Assembly: GCA_000143165.1 (NCBI GenBank)
Contig: CP002084.1
Location: 310,001-374,000, forward strand
Length of the DNA stretch: 64,000 nucleotides
Origin: Dehalogenimonas lykanthroporepellens BL-DC-9
GTDB lineage: Bacteria; Chloroflexota; Dehalococcoidia; Dehalococcoidales; Dehalococcoidaceae
Direction of reading: 5' to 3'
Position 1 is the stretch's first letter. Each line of letters starts with the position of its first letter. The notes under the pieces were generated by a model that was given only the letters and a program-made list of their open reading frames with translations, ran no database searches and had not been told where the DNA came from. Positions 8,161 to 17,270 of this stretch are shown piece by piece. The position numbers were made by a program, and so were the translations under genes.

Positions 8161-8874
8161 ATGGCAGACCGTGGCAAACGTTTTGAAGCAGTAGAAAAGC
8201 TGGTCGAATCCGGCAAGGAATATACCCCAGCCGAGGCGGTAGCCCTGGCCAGGCAGGCGGCGACCTGTAAATTCGACGAAACCGTCGAAATGCATCTCAA
8301 GATGGGGCTCGACCCGCGTAACTCCGCCCAGGTAGTCCGGGGCGTGGCACTCATGCCTCACGGTCTGGGCAAGGAAGTACGCGTTCTCGTCTTCGCCCAG
8401 GGTGACGCCGAAAAGACCGCCCGTGACGCCGGCGCCGATATCGTCGGCGGCGATGAACTTGTCGAAAAGATTTCCGGCGGTTGGCTGGAGTTCGACGTCG
8501 CCATCGCTACTCCGGAGATGATGGGCAAGGTCGGTAAGCTGGGTAAGGTGCTGGGCCGCAAGGGCCTGATGCCCAATCCCAAGGCCGGTACCGTGGTACC
8601 CGCCTCCGATCTGGCGGCCACCATCAACGAAGCCCGCATGGGCCGGGTGGAATTCAAGCTGGACCGCACCGGTATCATTCATGTCATTCTGGGCAAAGCC
8701 TCCTTCGAAGAGGAGAAACTGCTGGGCAACATGAGTTCACTGGTCGAAGCAGTCGTCAAGGCCAAACCGGCCGCCGCCAAGGGGCAGTATATCCGGAGCG
8801 CCTTCCTGACCACCACCATGGGCCCCGGTATCAAGCTGGATACCCGCACTGTCATGTCACTGGCCAGCGGCTAA
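8161..8874 (+). CDS. rplA: 50S ribosomal protein L1
   Basis: 237 residues, starting one base after the rplK stop. It has the L1 signature MGKVGKLGKVLGRKGLMPNP and ends in TTTMGPGIKLD followed by a short tail. L1 forms the mobile stalk at the E site and in many bacteria represses its own operon. Translation is probably coupled to rplK. Confidence 0.98.
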   Translation: MADRGKRFEAVEKLVESGKEYTPAEAVALARQAATCKFDETVEMHLKMGLDPRNSAQVVRGVALMPHGLGKEVRVLVFAQGDAEKTARDAGADIVGGDELVEKISGGWLEFDVAIATPEMMGKVGKLGKVLGRKGLMPNPKAGTVVPASDLAATINEARMGRVEFKLDRTGIIHVILGKASFEEEKLLGNMSSLVEAVVKAKPAAAKGQYIRSAFLTTTMGPGIKLDTRTVMSLASG

Positions 8875-8876
8875 AA

Positions 8877-8905
8877 TTGCCGGGCTCGCATCTTAATGGT
8901 AAGAT
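8877..8905 (+). promoter_or_regulatory. promoter of the rplJ-rplL unit
   Basis: TTGCCG (8877-8882), 17-nt spacer, TAAGAT (8900-8905), directly after the rplA stop and before the L10 leader. It would allow rplJL to be made separately from rplKA, as in many bacteria. Confidence 0.5.
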
Positions 8906-8924
8906 AGCGCGGTTAACAAGTTAA

Positions 8925-9004
8925 TATTCCGAAGACAGCCGGTGTCCCTCACGGGACTTAATTGATGCCTGCCGAGGAAATCTGAGACCGATACACGGTT
9001 AATG
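8925..9004 (+). promoter_or_regulatory. ribosomal protein L10 leader
   Basis: The stretch contains the pattern typical of the L10(L12)4 binding leader in front of rplJ: CCGAAGACAGCCGGTG, a small hairpin, then TTAATTGATGCCTGCCGAGG. In other bacteria excess L10-L12 complex binds this RNA and lowers rplJL expression. Here it is followed by a terminator-like hairpin, so control may be by attenuation. Assigned from sequence pattern and position, not from a covariance search. Confidence 0.75.
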
Positions 9005-9033
9005 AAGTCCTTGCGCATGCGGGGACTTTTTTA
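9005..9033 (+). terminator. attenuator-type terminator before rplJ
   Basis: AAGTCC (9005-9010) pairs with GGACTT (9023-9028), with a GC-rich interior, followed by a run of T. It lies between the L10 leader and rplJ, so it is more likely a regulated attenuator than a simple end of transcription. Confidence 0.7.
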
Positions 9034-9060
9034 TTATAGAATCGAAAAGAGGTGAATTAG

Positions 9061-9603
9061 ATGGTAAACGCCAAAATAAGACTGAAGAAACAGCAGACAA
9101 TCGATGAGCTTCAAAAGATCATCACCGAGTCCAGCGTGGCGATTATCACCAACTATCGCGGCGTCAGTACCGCTGAGCTGACTACTCTGCGGGGGAAACT
9201 GCGTAAGGCCGAGGTTGGTTACAAGGTGGTCAAGAACACGCTGGTCAAAAGCGCCGCCAGCCATGCCGGCAAGGAGGACCTGACCTCACTGCTGGACGGG
9301 CCTATCGCCCTGTCCTGGGGTTACGGCAGTGACGTGGCCGCGCCGGCCAAACTGCTTCTGGAGCATATTACCAAGTCCAAGTCGGTGATGACCGTCGAGG
9401 GCGGCTTCCTGGGTAACCGGGTGCTGACCGCCGAGCAGGTCACCACCCTGTCCAAACTGCCGCCCAGGGAAGTCCTGGTGGCCAGGGTGCTGGGTGGTAT
9501 CCAGGCACCGCTCTACGGGCTGGTCGGCACTCTTAACGCCCCCATTCAGGGTCTGGTGACCGTACTCAACGGTCGGGTCAAGCAAATGCAGGAAGCCGGT
9601 TAA
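9061..9603 (+). CDS. rplJ: 50S ribosomal protein L10
   Basis: 180 residues. The N-terminal rRNA-binding domain is typical (TNYRGVSTAELTTLRGKLR and YKVVKNTLVKSA), and the C-terminal helix that carries L7/L12 dimers ends the protein. The ribosome-binding site GAGGTG precedes the ATG at 9061. It is cotranscribed with rplL and probably controlled by the leader just upstream. Confidence 0.98.
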   Translation: MVNAKIRLKKQQTIDELQKIITESSVAIITNYRGVSTAELTTLRGKLRKAEVGYKVVKNTLVKSAASHAGKEDLTSLLDGPIALSWGYGSDVAAPAKLLLEHITKSKSVMTVEGGFLGNRVLTAEQVTTLSKLPPREVLVARVLGGIQAPLYGLVGTLNAPIQGLVTVLNGRVKQMQEAG

Positions 9604-9632
9604 ATACAGAATAATAAAATTGGAGGATAAAC

Positions 9633-10010
9633 ATGGCTGTTAACGACATTATTTCCCAGATCAAGGAACTCAACGTGATGGAACTCTCCGAGCTGGTCAA
9701 GGCTCTGGAAGAGGAATTCGGCGTCAGCGCCGCGGTGCCTATGGCCGCCGCCGCTCCGGCCGCTGGCGGTGGTGAAGCCGCGGCTCCGGCCGAGGAACAG
9801 ACCGAGTTCGATGTCATTCTGAAGGACGTCGGCGCCAACAAGATCAACGTCATCCGGGTGGTTCGCGAACTCACCGGCCTGGGACTGAAAGAGTCCAAGG
9901 ACCTGGTGGAAGCCGCTCCCAAAGCGGTCAAGGAAGGCGCCAGCAAGGAAGAATCCGCCAGCATCAAAGAGAAGCTGGAAGCCGCCGGCGCCACCGTCGA
10001 AGTCAAGTAG
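9633..10010 (+). CDS. rplL: 50S ribosomal protein L7/L12
   Basis: 125 residues: N-terminal dimerisation domain ([20 protein letters not shown]), an Ala/Pro/Gly-rich hinge (about residues 38-55), and the C-terminal factor-binding domain with [16 protein letters not shown]. Strong ribosome-binding site TGGAGGA. It is the last gene of the cluster and is followed by a strong hairpin terminator. Confidence 0.98.
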   Translation: MAVNDIISQIKELNVMELSELVKALEEEFGVSAAVPMAAAAPAAGGGEAAAPAEEQTEFDVILKDVGANKINVIRVVRELTGLGLKESKDLVEAAPKAVKEGASKEESASIKEKLEAAGATVEVK

Positions 10011-10037
10011 CCGATACCCTTGACAGACTGTTCGAAA

Positions 10038-10069
10038 AAATCAGCCCGCCGAAACTGGCGGGCTGATTT
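10038..10069. terminator. bidirectional rho-independent terminator
   Basis: Inverted repeat AAATCAGCCCGCC (10038-10050) and GGCGGGCTGATTT (10057-10069), loop of 6. It lies between the convergent ends of rplL and the stress-protein gene, with A/T flanks, so it can serve both. Confidence 0.85.
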
Positions 10070-10090
10070 CATTGTTGGATGAGTCCCGGC

Positions 10091-10948
10091 TTACTGGCGG
10101 ACGACCAGCAGGGGCAGTTCGCTTTCGGCCAGCAGTTTGTGGGTGACCGATTTAGCCCGCCAGGTGGAGACCACCGAGGCAGTGGCCATGACCACCAGAT
10201 CGGCCTCCATCACCCGGGCGGCGGCGGTTATCAGCTGAGCGGAATCATTACCGATGTCCACGCGGGCATTGACCTCCAGTCCTTCCAGGCGGAGACGGCG
10301 AACCAACTGTTCGAGGTATTCTCCGACCTTCTCCTGTTTCTTGAGCGATATTTCCCGGTCGTACAGGCCGCGGTCGCCGACCAGGTCTGACTCCGGCTCG
10401 GCGTCATAGACTTCCCGGGCCATGCTGAACAGGGTTATTTCGGCTTCGGCCGCCTGGGCCAGGGCAATAGCCGGTGCCAGTGATTTCTCTGAACCCGGAG
10501 TGCCGTCCAGTGCCACCATGATATGGGTGAAGGGCGCCCGGCCCGGCTCCGGAGGCTGGGCCGACACCAGCAGTGACGGGCAACTGACTGATTTGAATAC
10601 CTCGTCGAAGACAGCCGTCGAGCGTTGTTCCGGCCGTGACTCCCGTACCATGATTATAAGGTCGACGCCATTCTGGTTGACATAGTCGGTGACCACCGTC
10701 ACCGGCTCGCCGAACAGGGTAACTGCCGTGACCGCGGGTGAAGTGCCCTGGCTGGTACCGGCGGCGATAATTTCAGCCCTCTTTTCCAGGTAAAGGCGAT
10801 GCATGGTGTGATATCGGTTGTGTTCCTCGGTACAGGCATGCAGAAGCACCAGTTCGGCTCCGGTTTGGCGGGCCAGTGACTCACCGTAAGTGATGGCGGC
10901 TTCGGCCACGTCCGTACCGTCCAGCGGCAAGAGGATTTTCTTGAACAT
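10091..10948 (-). CDS. Tandem universal stress protein (UspA family)
   Basis: 285 residues from the ATG at 10948, which has AAAGGAG 6 nt upstream. Two UspA domains: the first begins FKKILLPLDGTDVAEAAI, the second begins FTHIMVALDGTPGSEKSL (about residue 150). The glycine-rich ATP-binding loop of the second domain is poorly conserved (MATASVVSTW instead of a G-x2-G-x9-G motif), so ATP binding is doubtful. The family is linked to survival under stress; the specific role is unknown. Single gene, convergent with rplL. Confidence 0.88.
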   Translation of the reverse strand: MFKKILLPLDGTDVAEAAITYGESLARQTGAELVLLHACTEEHNRYHTMHRLYLEKRAEIIAAGTSQGTSPAVTAVTLFGEPVTVVTDYVNQNGVDLIIMVRESRPEQRSTAVFDEVFKSVSCPSLLVSAQPPEPGRAPFTHIMVALDGTPGSEKSLAPAIALAQAAEAEITLFSMAREVYDAEPESDLVGDRGLYDREISLKKQEKVGEYLEQLVRRLRLEGLEVNARVDIGNDSAQLITAAARVMEADLVVMATASVVSTWRAKSVTHKLLAESELPLLVVRQ

Positions 10949-11036
10949 TTCAGCTCCTTTACGACAGAGTAACACCAGAATACCGATTTACTGTCCTTGC
11001 GTCAATATGCCGCTATTTTCGTCCGTTCCTGGTGGT

Positions 11037-11065
11037 TTGATTGGCGGTTTACGAGGTGTTAGACT
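11037..11065 (+). promoter_or_regulatory. promoter of coaE, very short leader
   Basis: TTGATT (11037-11042), 17-nt spacer, TAGACT (11060-11065). The ATG is at 11077, so the 5' untranslated region would be only about 5 nt, too short for a ribosome-binding site, and none is seen. Confidence 0.5.
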
Positions 11066-11076
11066 CTGCCTCTATC

Positions 11077-11670
11077 ATGAAAACCATCGGACTGACCGGC
11101 GGTATCGGTAGCGGCAAGAGTACCGTCGGCGCTATGCTCAAGGATATGGGGGCCGCCTTCATCGATGCCGACAAGGTCGGCCACCGGCTGTTGCGGGAAG
11201 ATGCAGTGTTGAAACGGGAGCTGGTGTCCATATTCGGTGAAGGCATCATCAACGGGGACGGCCAGATAAACCGGCGTCGGCTGGCGTCTATTGTCTTCGC
11301 CAACCGGGAAGCGCTCCATCGGCTCAACGCGGCCACCCATCCGCGCATCAACCGGGCGATTGCCGCCGAAACGGCCGCCTGCCGCAAAGCCGGTTTCCCG
11401 GCGGTGGTCATTGAGGCGCCGCTACTCATCGAGGCCGGCTGGGCGGGTGAGACTGACTTTATCTGGTTGACGGAAGCGCCGCCGGCGGTGGTCCTCCGCC
11501 GGTTGGTAGAGGGCATGGGTTATACCTCAGCCGAAGCCTCAGCCCGCATCTCAGCCCAGATATCCAATGAAGAGAGACGCCGCTACGCTACAGCGGTTAT
11601 TGACACCGACGTGCCCCTGCCGGAATTGCGCCACCGGGTGGAAACGCTGTGGCGGGAGATTACCGACTAG
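11077..11670 (+). CDS. coaE: Dephospho-CoA kinase
   Basis: 197 residues. The P-loop GGIGSGKST is at residues 8-16, DADKVGH follows near residue 32, and the lid and base-binding segments are standard. It phosphorylates the 3'-hydroxyl of dephospho-CoA, the last step of CoA synthesis. The ATG at 11077 is preferred over an in-frame GTG at 11041 because the P-loop then sits at the usual distance. Its stop codon shares bases with the stop codon of the epimerase gene on the other strand (CTAG), so the two genes converge with a 4-bp overlap. Confidence 0.95.
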   Translation: MKTIGLTGGIGSGKSTVGAMLKDMGAAFIDADKVGHRLLREDAVLKRELVSIFGEGIINGDGQINRRRLASIVFANREALHRLNAATHPRINRAIAAETAACRKAGFPAVVIEAPLLIEAGWAGETDFIWLTEAPPAVVLRRLVEGMGYTSAEASARISAQISNEERRRYATAVIDTDVPLPELRHRVETLWREITD

Positions 11671-12551
11671 GACCTCAGGTACCCCAGCCCATCCCGGAGC
11701 GGCATCGGCTTGAAGTCGAACTGTTTCTCCACTGCGTCAGGGTCGGTAGTATTCTCTATTTCCATGGATTTGAACTCGGCCATGCTGATGGGTGGATTGG
11801 AAAACAGCTTGTCCATGACCGCCACCGCCGGTAGCATCAGGGGGCGGGGAATTTTTATCTTGAGCTGTTTCTTGCCCATGGCTCGCAACAGTTCATCCAA
11901 CATCGTCTCGTAGGTCATAATCTCCGGGCCGCCCACCGGACAGCTTTCGCCGCTTTTCTCGCCGGCTACCAGTTTCATGACGCAGGTGACCACATCGCCC
12001 ACCCAGATGGGTTGTAACCGGCTTTTGCCATTACCGGCGATGGGCACAATGAACGGCACCATGTTGACCGAACGCACCAGTGAAGCGATGAACCCGGCGC
12101 CCTGGCCGAACATCACTGACGGCTGAAGAATGGAATAGTCCAATCCGGAATTGCGCACCGCTTCCATGCCCAGCCACTTGGAATGGAGATAGGTGTAGCG
12201 CGGGTCGGCCGAAGCGCCCAGGATGCCCATGTGAATGAACCTCTTGACGCCGGCCTCCCTGGCGGCATTGACCACGTTCTGGGTGCCGACCACGTTGACC
12301 TGGTGATAGGTGGCCCGTTTGGATTCCCGGATGATGGCTACCAAGTGGATTACGGTATCGACACCGGCCATGGCTGAACGCAGGCTGTCGGGGTCGGCGA
12401 CATTGCCGACGGCCAGTTCGGCCCCGGGCGCCTGGATGTGACTGCCTTCGGCTTCGCTGGTGACCAGACAACGCAGTCTGTGCCCATCCTTGTGCAACCG
12501 CGGGATGAGGTGGCTGGCAACGAACCCACTGGCTCCGGTAATCAGTATCAT
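11667..12551 (-). CDS. NAD(P)-binding epimerase/NDUFA9-like protein
   Basis: 294 residues. The start ATG at 12551 has GGGAGG 7 nt upstream. The N-terminal Rossmann motif is ILITGASGFVASHL, followed by VIHLVAIIRE and a YTYLHSKWLGM segment near residue 140 where the extended short-chain dehydrogenases carry Y-x3-K; here the spacing is H-S-K, so catalysis by the usual Tyr-Lys pair is uncertain. The pattern is that of the complex I NDUFA9/39-kDa group, often quinone- or lipid-related. Specific substrate unknown. Confidence 0.8.
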   Translation of the reverse strand: MILITGASGFVASHLIPRLHKDGHRLRCLVTSEAEGSHIQAPGAELAVGNVADPDSLRSAMAGVDTVIHLVAIIRESKRATYHQVNVVGTQNVVNAAREAGVKRFIHMGILGASADPRYTYLHSKWLGMEAVRNSGLDYSILQPSVMFGQGAGFIASLVRSVNMVPFIVPIAGNGKSRLQPIWVGDVVTCVMKLVAGEKSGESCPVGGPEIMTYETMLDELLRAMGKKQLKIKIPRPLMLPAVAVMDKLFSNPPISMAEFKSMEIENTTDPDAVEKQFDFKPMPLRDGLGYLRS

Positions 12552-12629
12552 ACGTCCTCCCTTCACTCGGTTATTGAGTGCATTATAGCGTTATCCGGCT
12601 CGAGCCGGTAGAGGTAGGTTTTCGCCGGG

Positions 12630-12638
12630 TGATATAAT
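12630..12638 (+). promoter_or_regulatory. extended -10 promoter of amrS
   Basis: TGATATAAT: a perfect TATAAT (12633-12638) with the TGn extension. No convincing -35 box is seen, as is common with extended -10 promoters. Start of transcription would be about 15 nt before the amrS ATG, leaving room for AGGGGA as ribosome-binding site. Confidence 0.55.
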
Positions 12639-12658
12639 TATCATATGAGGGGAACGTC

Positions 12659-13678
12659 ATGAACCATCCGGCGCTGTTATGGGAAAAACTGCCGTCCGGT
12701 CAGGTGCGTTGCCGCGCCTGCCAGTGGTTCTGTCGTATAAATGCAGGGCAATACGGCGTCTGCCGGGTGTACCGCAATCGGGCCGGGGAGCTGGAAAACC
12801 TGAACTATGCCCTTGTTTCCTCATTGGCGGTTGACCCCATTGAAAAAAAACCGCTGTTTCATTTCCATCCGGGGACTCAGGTATTCTCCCTGGGCAGTTG
12901 GGGCTGTAATTTCCATTGTGCCGGCTGTCAGAACTGGGAAATCGCCTGTCCTGAAAGCGATGACTGGCAGAGCCTTTCCCGGGAAATTACTCCGGAGCAG
13001 GCGGTAGCCATGGCCCGGCAGTCCGGCAGTGCCGGTATCGCCTGGACCTACAACGAACCTTCTGTCTGGCTGGAATACGCGCTGGACACGGCGCGGCTGG
13101 CTAAGGCCGCCGGTCTGTACACTGTGTATGTCACTAATGGATATGCCTCGGAGGAGCAACTGGACGCCATCGGGCCGTGGCTGGACGCCTGGCGGGTGGA
13201 CGTCAAGGGTTTCACCGGCGCCGCCTACCGGCAAATCGCCAGGGTCCGCCGGTTCGAGGGTATTCTGCGGGTGGCCGAAAGAGCCCGACACCGATGGGGG
13301 ATGCACGTTGAAGTGGTCACCAATATCATTCCGGGCCTCAACGATGACGACGCCCAGCTGAAGGGTATCGCCGGCTGGATAGCCGGGCGGCTGGGGCCGG
13401 AAACGCCGTGGCATTTGACCCGGTTTTTCCCCCGGCGTAACATGACTGAGGGTGAGCCGACGCCGCTGTCGACATTGGAAAAGGCACGGGCTATCGGCCT
13501 GGTTGCCGGACTACGGTTCGTTTACCTGGGCAACGTGGCTGGCGGTGATTCCAGTGACACCTTTTGCTACAATTGCGGGCGCCGGGTGGTGAAGCGCTCC
13601 GGTTTTGCGGCCTCGATTACCGGACTGGAGCGCGGTAATTGCCGGCGTTGCGGCGCCGACTTGAATATCAGAACCTGA
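12659..13678 (+). CDS. amrS: AmmeMemoRadiSam system radical SAM enzyme
   Basis: 339 residues. The radical SAM cluster motif C-x3-C-x2-C is CNFHCAGC at Cys83, Cys87, Cys90. An N-terminal Cys cluster (CRACQWFC, then GVCRVYRN) is typical of the AmrS group, which resembles pyruvate formate-lyase activating enzymes. A C-terminal zinc-ribbon-like domain shows CYNCGRR and CRRCGAD. This family travels with Memo (AmrB) and AMMECR1 (AmrA) proteins; the fused B-A gene follows after 38 nt. The reaction of the system is unknown; a role in modifying an unidentified molecule is assumed. Confidence 0.9.
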   Translation: MNHPALLWEKLPSGQVRCRACQWFCRINAGQYGVCRVYRNRAGELENLNYALVSSLAVDPIEKKPLFHFHPGTQVFSLGSWGCNFHCAGCQNWEIACPESDDWQSLSREITPEQAVAMARQSGSAGIAWTYNEPSVWLEYALDTARLAKAAGLYTVYVTNGYASEEQLDAIGPWLDAWRVDVKGFTGAAYRQIARVRRFEGILRVAERARHRWGMHVEVVTNIIPGLNDDDAQLKGIAGWIAGRLGPETPWHLTRFFPRRNMTEGEPTPLSTLEKARAIGLVAGLRFVYLGNVAGGDSSDTFCYNCGRRVVKRSGFAASITGLERGNCRRCGADLNIRT

Positions 13679-13716
13679 CGGGCGGTGTGACCGCTTAATG
13701 GACAAAGAGGCTTGAT

Positions 13717-15039
13717 ATGGTAATGGTCAGACACCCGATTGCATCGGGCAAGTTTTATCCTGGTACCGCTGAACAGCTTCGGGCGTTTATCGAATCGTTC
13801 GCGGAACGCCATGAACAGCGGGTAACGGCGTTGGGCGTGGTCTCGCCCCATGCCGGGTATATCTATTCCGGTGGTGTAGCCGCCGCGGTGTTCGGGCGCA
13901 TTGAAACGGCGGACACCTATGTAATCATCGGCCCCAATCATACCGGCATGGGCAAACCCTTCAGCATCATGACCGTAGGCGCCTGGCAGACGCCGCTGGG
14001 AGAAGTCGCCATCGACTCGTCGCTGGCCCAGAATATCCTGGCTAACTCCAAATACCTGCAGGAAGATCGCACCGCTCATCAGGGTGAGCACTCGGTCGAA
14101 GTGCAACTGCCGCTTCTGCAGTACCACCAACCCCAACTCAAGATCGTCCCAATTGTCCTGGCGGTGGCTACGCTGGACATCTATCGGGAAATCGGCGCCA
14201 GTATCGCCCAGGCCATTCAGGAATCCCCGGACAAAAAGGTTGTCATCGTGGCCTCTTCCGATATGACGCATTATGAAGCCCAGGACATCGCTACCGCCAA
14301 GGACCAGCGCGCCATAGAGTCCATAATAGCGTTGGATGAGGCCCAACTGCTGGAGCGGGTCATCAAGGAACGCATCTCAATGTGTGGCTACGCCCCCACC
14401 GTAACTATGATGGCGGCCGCCCGGGCGCTGGGAGCCCGGAGTGCTGAACTGGTCCGATATCAGACCTCCGGTGATGCTTCCGGTGATTACACGGCAGTAG
14501 TCGGCTATGCTGGCATAATTGTACACAAACACGCGGTATCGCCACTGGCGGCGCTGGCGCGGAAAGCGGTTGAAAGCTGGGTGGTCGATGGCATCGTCAT
14601 TGGGCCGCCAGCTGAATCCGTACCGGAAATGGAAGCTCAAGCCGGCGTTTTCGTCTCCATCAAAAAGGATGGCAAACTCCGGGGTTGTATCGGCACGTTC
14701 GAGCCTTCCCAGTCCAGCGTCGCCGAGGAAATCATCGCCAATGCCATCGCCGCCGCTTCCCGTGACCCCCGGTTTTCGCCCGTAGCCCGTGATGAACTCG
14801 ACCAGCTTACCTACTCGGTGGATGTCCTGACCGAACCGGAACCGGCCGAATATGACGAGCTGAACCCGAAGAAGTACGGTATCATCGTCGAGAGGGGCTG
14901 GAGGCGCGGTCTGCTGTTGCCTGATCTGGAAGGCGTCGATACCGTGGCGGAACAGGTGGCCATTTGCAGACAGAAGGCGGGTATCGGCCCCGAAGAGCCG
15001 GTCAAGCTTTACAAATTCAAGGTAAAACGCTACCGTTGA
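13717..15039 (+). CDS. amrB: AmmeMemoRadiSam system protein B-A fusion (Memo + AMMECR1)
   Basis: 440 residues. Residues about 1-270 form a Memo domain, related to class III extradiol dioxygenases, with [31 protein letters not shown] and SSDMTHYE carrying the expected His/Asp residues. Residues about 275-440 form an AMMECR1 domain with the [19 protein letters not shown] signature. The two are often separate genes; here they are one protein. Ribosome-binding site AAAGAGG at 13704-13710. It directly follows amrS, so all three parts of this conserved but uncharacterised system are present in two genes. Confidence 0.9.
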   Translation: MVMVRHPIASGKFYPGTAEQLRAFIESFAERHEQRVTALGVVSPHAGYIYSGGVAAAVFGRIETADTYVIIGPNHTGMGKPFSIMTVGAWQTPLGEVAIDSSLAQNILANSKYLQEDRTAHQGEHSVEVQLPLLQYHQPQLKIVPIVLAVATLDIYREIGASIAQAIQESPDKKVVIVASSDMTHYEAQDIATAKDQRAIESIIALDEAQLLERVIKERISMCGYAPTVTMMAAARALGARSAELVRYQTSGDASGDYTAVVGYAGIIVHKHAVSPLAALARKAVESWVVDGIVIGPPAESVPEMEAQAGVFVSIKKDGKLRGCIGTFEPSQSSVAEEIIANAIAAASRDPRFSPVARDELDQLTYSVDVLTEPEPAEYDELNPKKYGIIVERGWRRGLLLPDLEGVDTVAEQVAICRQKAGIGPEEPVKLYKFKVKRYR

Positions 15040-15174
15040 CAATCAGGTATGCTTCCGCTACCAGTTATCCGGAAAAGAGAAGCGACTGGCCGATTTTATG
15101 ATAAGGCTATATCACGTCTTGCCGGCCGCCTGTACTCTCGGCGGATGTGAGAGGTGACCCGAACGGAGGCCGGC

Positions 15175-15696
15175 ATGTCCGCTGTAATACCACTGGGTGA
15201 CGAAATCTACCGGGAAGAAATCAATGTACCGTTGATGCGCTGGATGATGACCATCATGATGGTCATCGGCCTGGTGTTCATGTTGCTGGTTTTCAGCGAC
15301 GATGCCGTTACCGAGCCGCCCAAGCTGGTGTCGGTGATTCTGTCGGTGGTTTTTCTCGGTGGCGCCTGGCTGGTGTCCAATTTTCTCAAATTCACCGTGA
15401 CCGTCACCCCGGAAGCGGTCAATCTCAGTTCGGGACGTTTTCGTACTTCCATTGATATTGCCGATATCCATGAGTGTCGCTACAATCGAAGCCGGTTTAT
15501 ACTTTTCGGGGGCTGGGGTTTGAGGATCGCCCGCTTCAGGGATGGCTGGGTCAAGGCCTATATCTTCGGCCGGTCGAAACTGGACCTGGCCATGAAACAT
15601 GGGGCTTATCGCCATATTGTCTTTTCCACCGAGAATCCTCAACGACTGGCTGAAATCATCAGGGAGATTCAGGTTAATGGCCCAGGATATGTTTGA
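15175..15696 (+). CDS. Membrane protein with PH-like domain, function unknown
   Basis: 173 residues from the ATG at 15175 (GGAGG 6 nt upstream). Two adjacent transmembrane helices at about residues 20-40 and 50-65, then a soluble C-terminal half of beta-strand character (FTVTVTPEAVNLSSG, then RIARFRDGWVKAYIF) that looks like a bacterial PH-like domain. It weakly recalls DUF3093-type proteins (YRE...VPL at the N-terminus). No catalytic motif is seen. It overlaps the start of rarA by 20 nt, so the two are expressed together, but no functional link is evident. Confidence 0.6.
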   Translation: MSAVIPLGDEIYREEINVPLMRWMMTIMMVIGLVFMLLVFSDDAVTEPPKLVSVILSVVFLGGAWLVSNFLKFTVTVTPEAVNLSSGRFRTSIDIADIHECRYNRSRFILFGGWGLRIARFRDGWVKAYIFGRSKLDLAMKHGAYRHIVFSTENPQRLAEIIREIQVNGPGYV

Positions 15697-17005
15697 GGCC
15701 CATTTTGAAAAGCTTCGGGAGCAGTCTGCGCCGCTGGCCGCTCGGATGCGGCCCCGAACGCTGGATGAATACGTCGGTCAGGAGCATCTGGTCGGGCAGG
15801 GTACCGCATTACGGCGCGCTTTGGAATCCGGCAAATTGCCGTCGCTGATCCTCTGGGGGCCGCCCGGCTCCGGGAAAACCACCCTGGCCAATCTGCTGGC
15901 CAGGGCTACCTCTGCCCATTTTTCACCGGTCAGCGCGGTCAGCGCCGGGGTGGCGGACCTGCGTAAGGTAATCGAGGAAGCCCGCCAGCGCCGTCTCGGC
16001 GAAGGCCGGGGCACCATCCTTTTCATCGATGAGATTCACCGCTTCAACAAGTCCCAGCAGGATACCATTCTGCCATTCGTTGAGGATGGCACCGTAGTAC
16101 TCATCGGTGCGACCACTGAAAATCCGTCCTTCGAAGTCATTTCTCCGTTGTTGTCGCGGGCCCGGACCTTCGTCCTCAAGGGTTTGAGTGAAACAGACAT
16201 GAAGTCCATTATTGAGAGGGCCGTTTCCGACCGTGATCGGGGAATCGGCGAATCCAGGGTCGATCTGTCACCCGAGGCCATGGACCGGATTATCAGTCTG
16301 GCTTCCGGTGACGCTCGCATTGCGCTCAATATTCTTGAACTGGCGGCCGGCGTCACGCCGGTAGATGAATCCGGCCGGCGCAAGGTATCCCGGCAGACCG
16401 TGGATGAGGCCGCCCAGTCCAAGACCCTCCTGTACGACCGGGCCGGGGAACAGCATTTCGATATCATATCGGCACTGCACAAATCCATGCGGGGATCAGA
16501 CCCTGACGCTTCGCTTTATTGGCTGGGCCGGATGCTGGAAGCCGGTGAGGACCCGATGTATGTCGCTCGCCGTCTGGTGCGTTTTGCCGCCGAGGATGTC
16601 GGGCTGGCTGACCCTCAGGCTCTGGTAATAGCCGTCGCCGCTCAGCAGGCGACGCACTACATCGGCATGCCGGAAGCCAACGTTATTCTGGGGCAGGCGG
16701 TGGTTTACCTGGCAACCGCCCCCAAAAGCAATTCGGTGTACGCCGCCTATAAACGTGTGCAACGTACAATTGCGGAAAATCCCCTGGAACCGGTTCCGCT
16801 ACACCTGCGCAATGCCCCGACCGGGTTGATGAAGGAACTGGGATACGGCAAGGGCTACAAATACGCCCATGATTATCCGGAGCATTTTGTCAGACAACAG
16901 AATCTGCCGGAGGCATTGAAAGACAGCCGCTTCTATATACCATCGGAACAGGGTGAAGAAAAGCGTATCGGTGAACACCTTAAAAAACTCGAAGAAACCG
17001 GATGA
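15677..17005 (+). CDS. rarA: Replication-associated recombination protein A (AAA ATPase)
   Basis: 442 residues from ATG 15677. N-terminal LAARMRPRTLDEYVGQEHLVG is the usual RarA/MgsA start; Walker A is GPPGSGKTT, Walker B is LFIDEIHRFNKSQQD, followed by sensor 1 (IGATTENPSFE) and the C-terminal tetramerisation domain ending GYKYAHDYPEHFV. It acts at stalled replication forks, displacing DNA ends. Length and motifs are complete. Confidence 0.95.
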   Translation: MAQDMFEAHFEKLREQSAPLAARMRPRTLDEYVGQEHLVGQGTALRRALESGKLPSLILWGPPGSGKTTLANLLARATSAHFSPVSAVSAGVADLRKVIEEARQRRLGEGRGTILFIDEIHRFNKSQQDTILPFVEDGTVVLIGATTENPSFEVISPLLSRARTFVLKGLSETDMKSIIERAVSDRDRGIGESRVDLSPEAMDRIISLASGDARIALNILELAAGVTPVDESGRRKVSRQTVDEAAQSKTLLYDRAGEQHFDIISALHKSMRGSDPDASLYWLGRMLEAGEDPMYVARRLVRFAAEDVGLADPQALVIAVAAQQATHYIGMPEANVILGQAVVYLATAPKSNSVYAAYKRVQRTIAENPLEPVPLHLRNAPTGLMKELGYGKGYKYAHDYPEHFVRQQNLPEALKDSRFYIPSEQGEEKRIGEHLKKLEETG

Positions 17006-17171
17006 TGCCTCCTGGTGGCCGGTTTTCGGCCGGGACACGCCTGACCGGTGATTTTGGAAAATTTTGCCGACTTTCCCGCCAGTATTACAAAATACCCCCG
17101 CTACCCTATTATCTGGATAAATTCATCACTGACCCTGAAAAGCCCCATATGTATTGGGCCCTTACACCCTC

Positions 17172-17201
17172 TTGACATTGTCCAATATTTTCATTTATAA
17201 T
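17172..17201 (+). promoter_or_regulatory. consensus sigma70 promoter of the 55-residue gene
   Basis: Perfect TTGACA (17172-17177), 18-nt spacer, perfect TATAAT (17196-17201). One of the strongest promoter matches in the window, yet it drives only a 55-codon gene ending at a terminator. The stretch from 17006 to 17171 before it shows no gene. Confidence 0.8.
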
Positions 17202-17270
17202 AACTTGTTCCTGATTCCCCCATTTCTGACAGGAAATCGAAGCACACACAGATAGGGAGGAACCAAGCAT

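Noticed and set aside
12644-12661. Tiny upstream frame of five codons before amrS, starting at the predicted transcription start
   Set aside because: Too short and also contains the ribosome-binding site; the overlap with the amrS start is likely chance.
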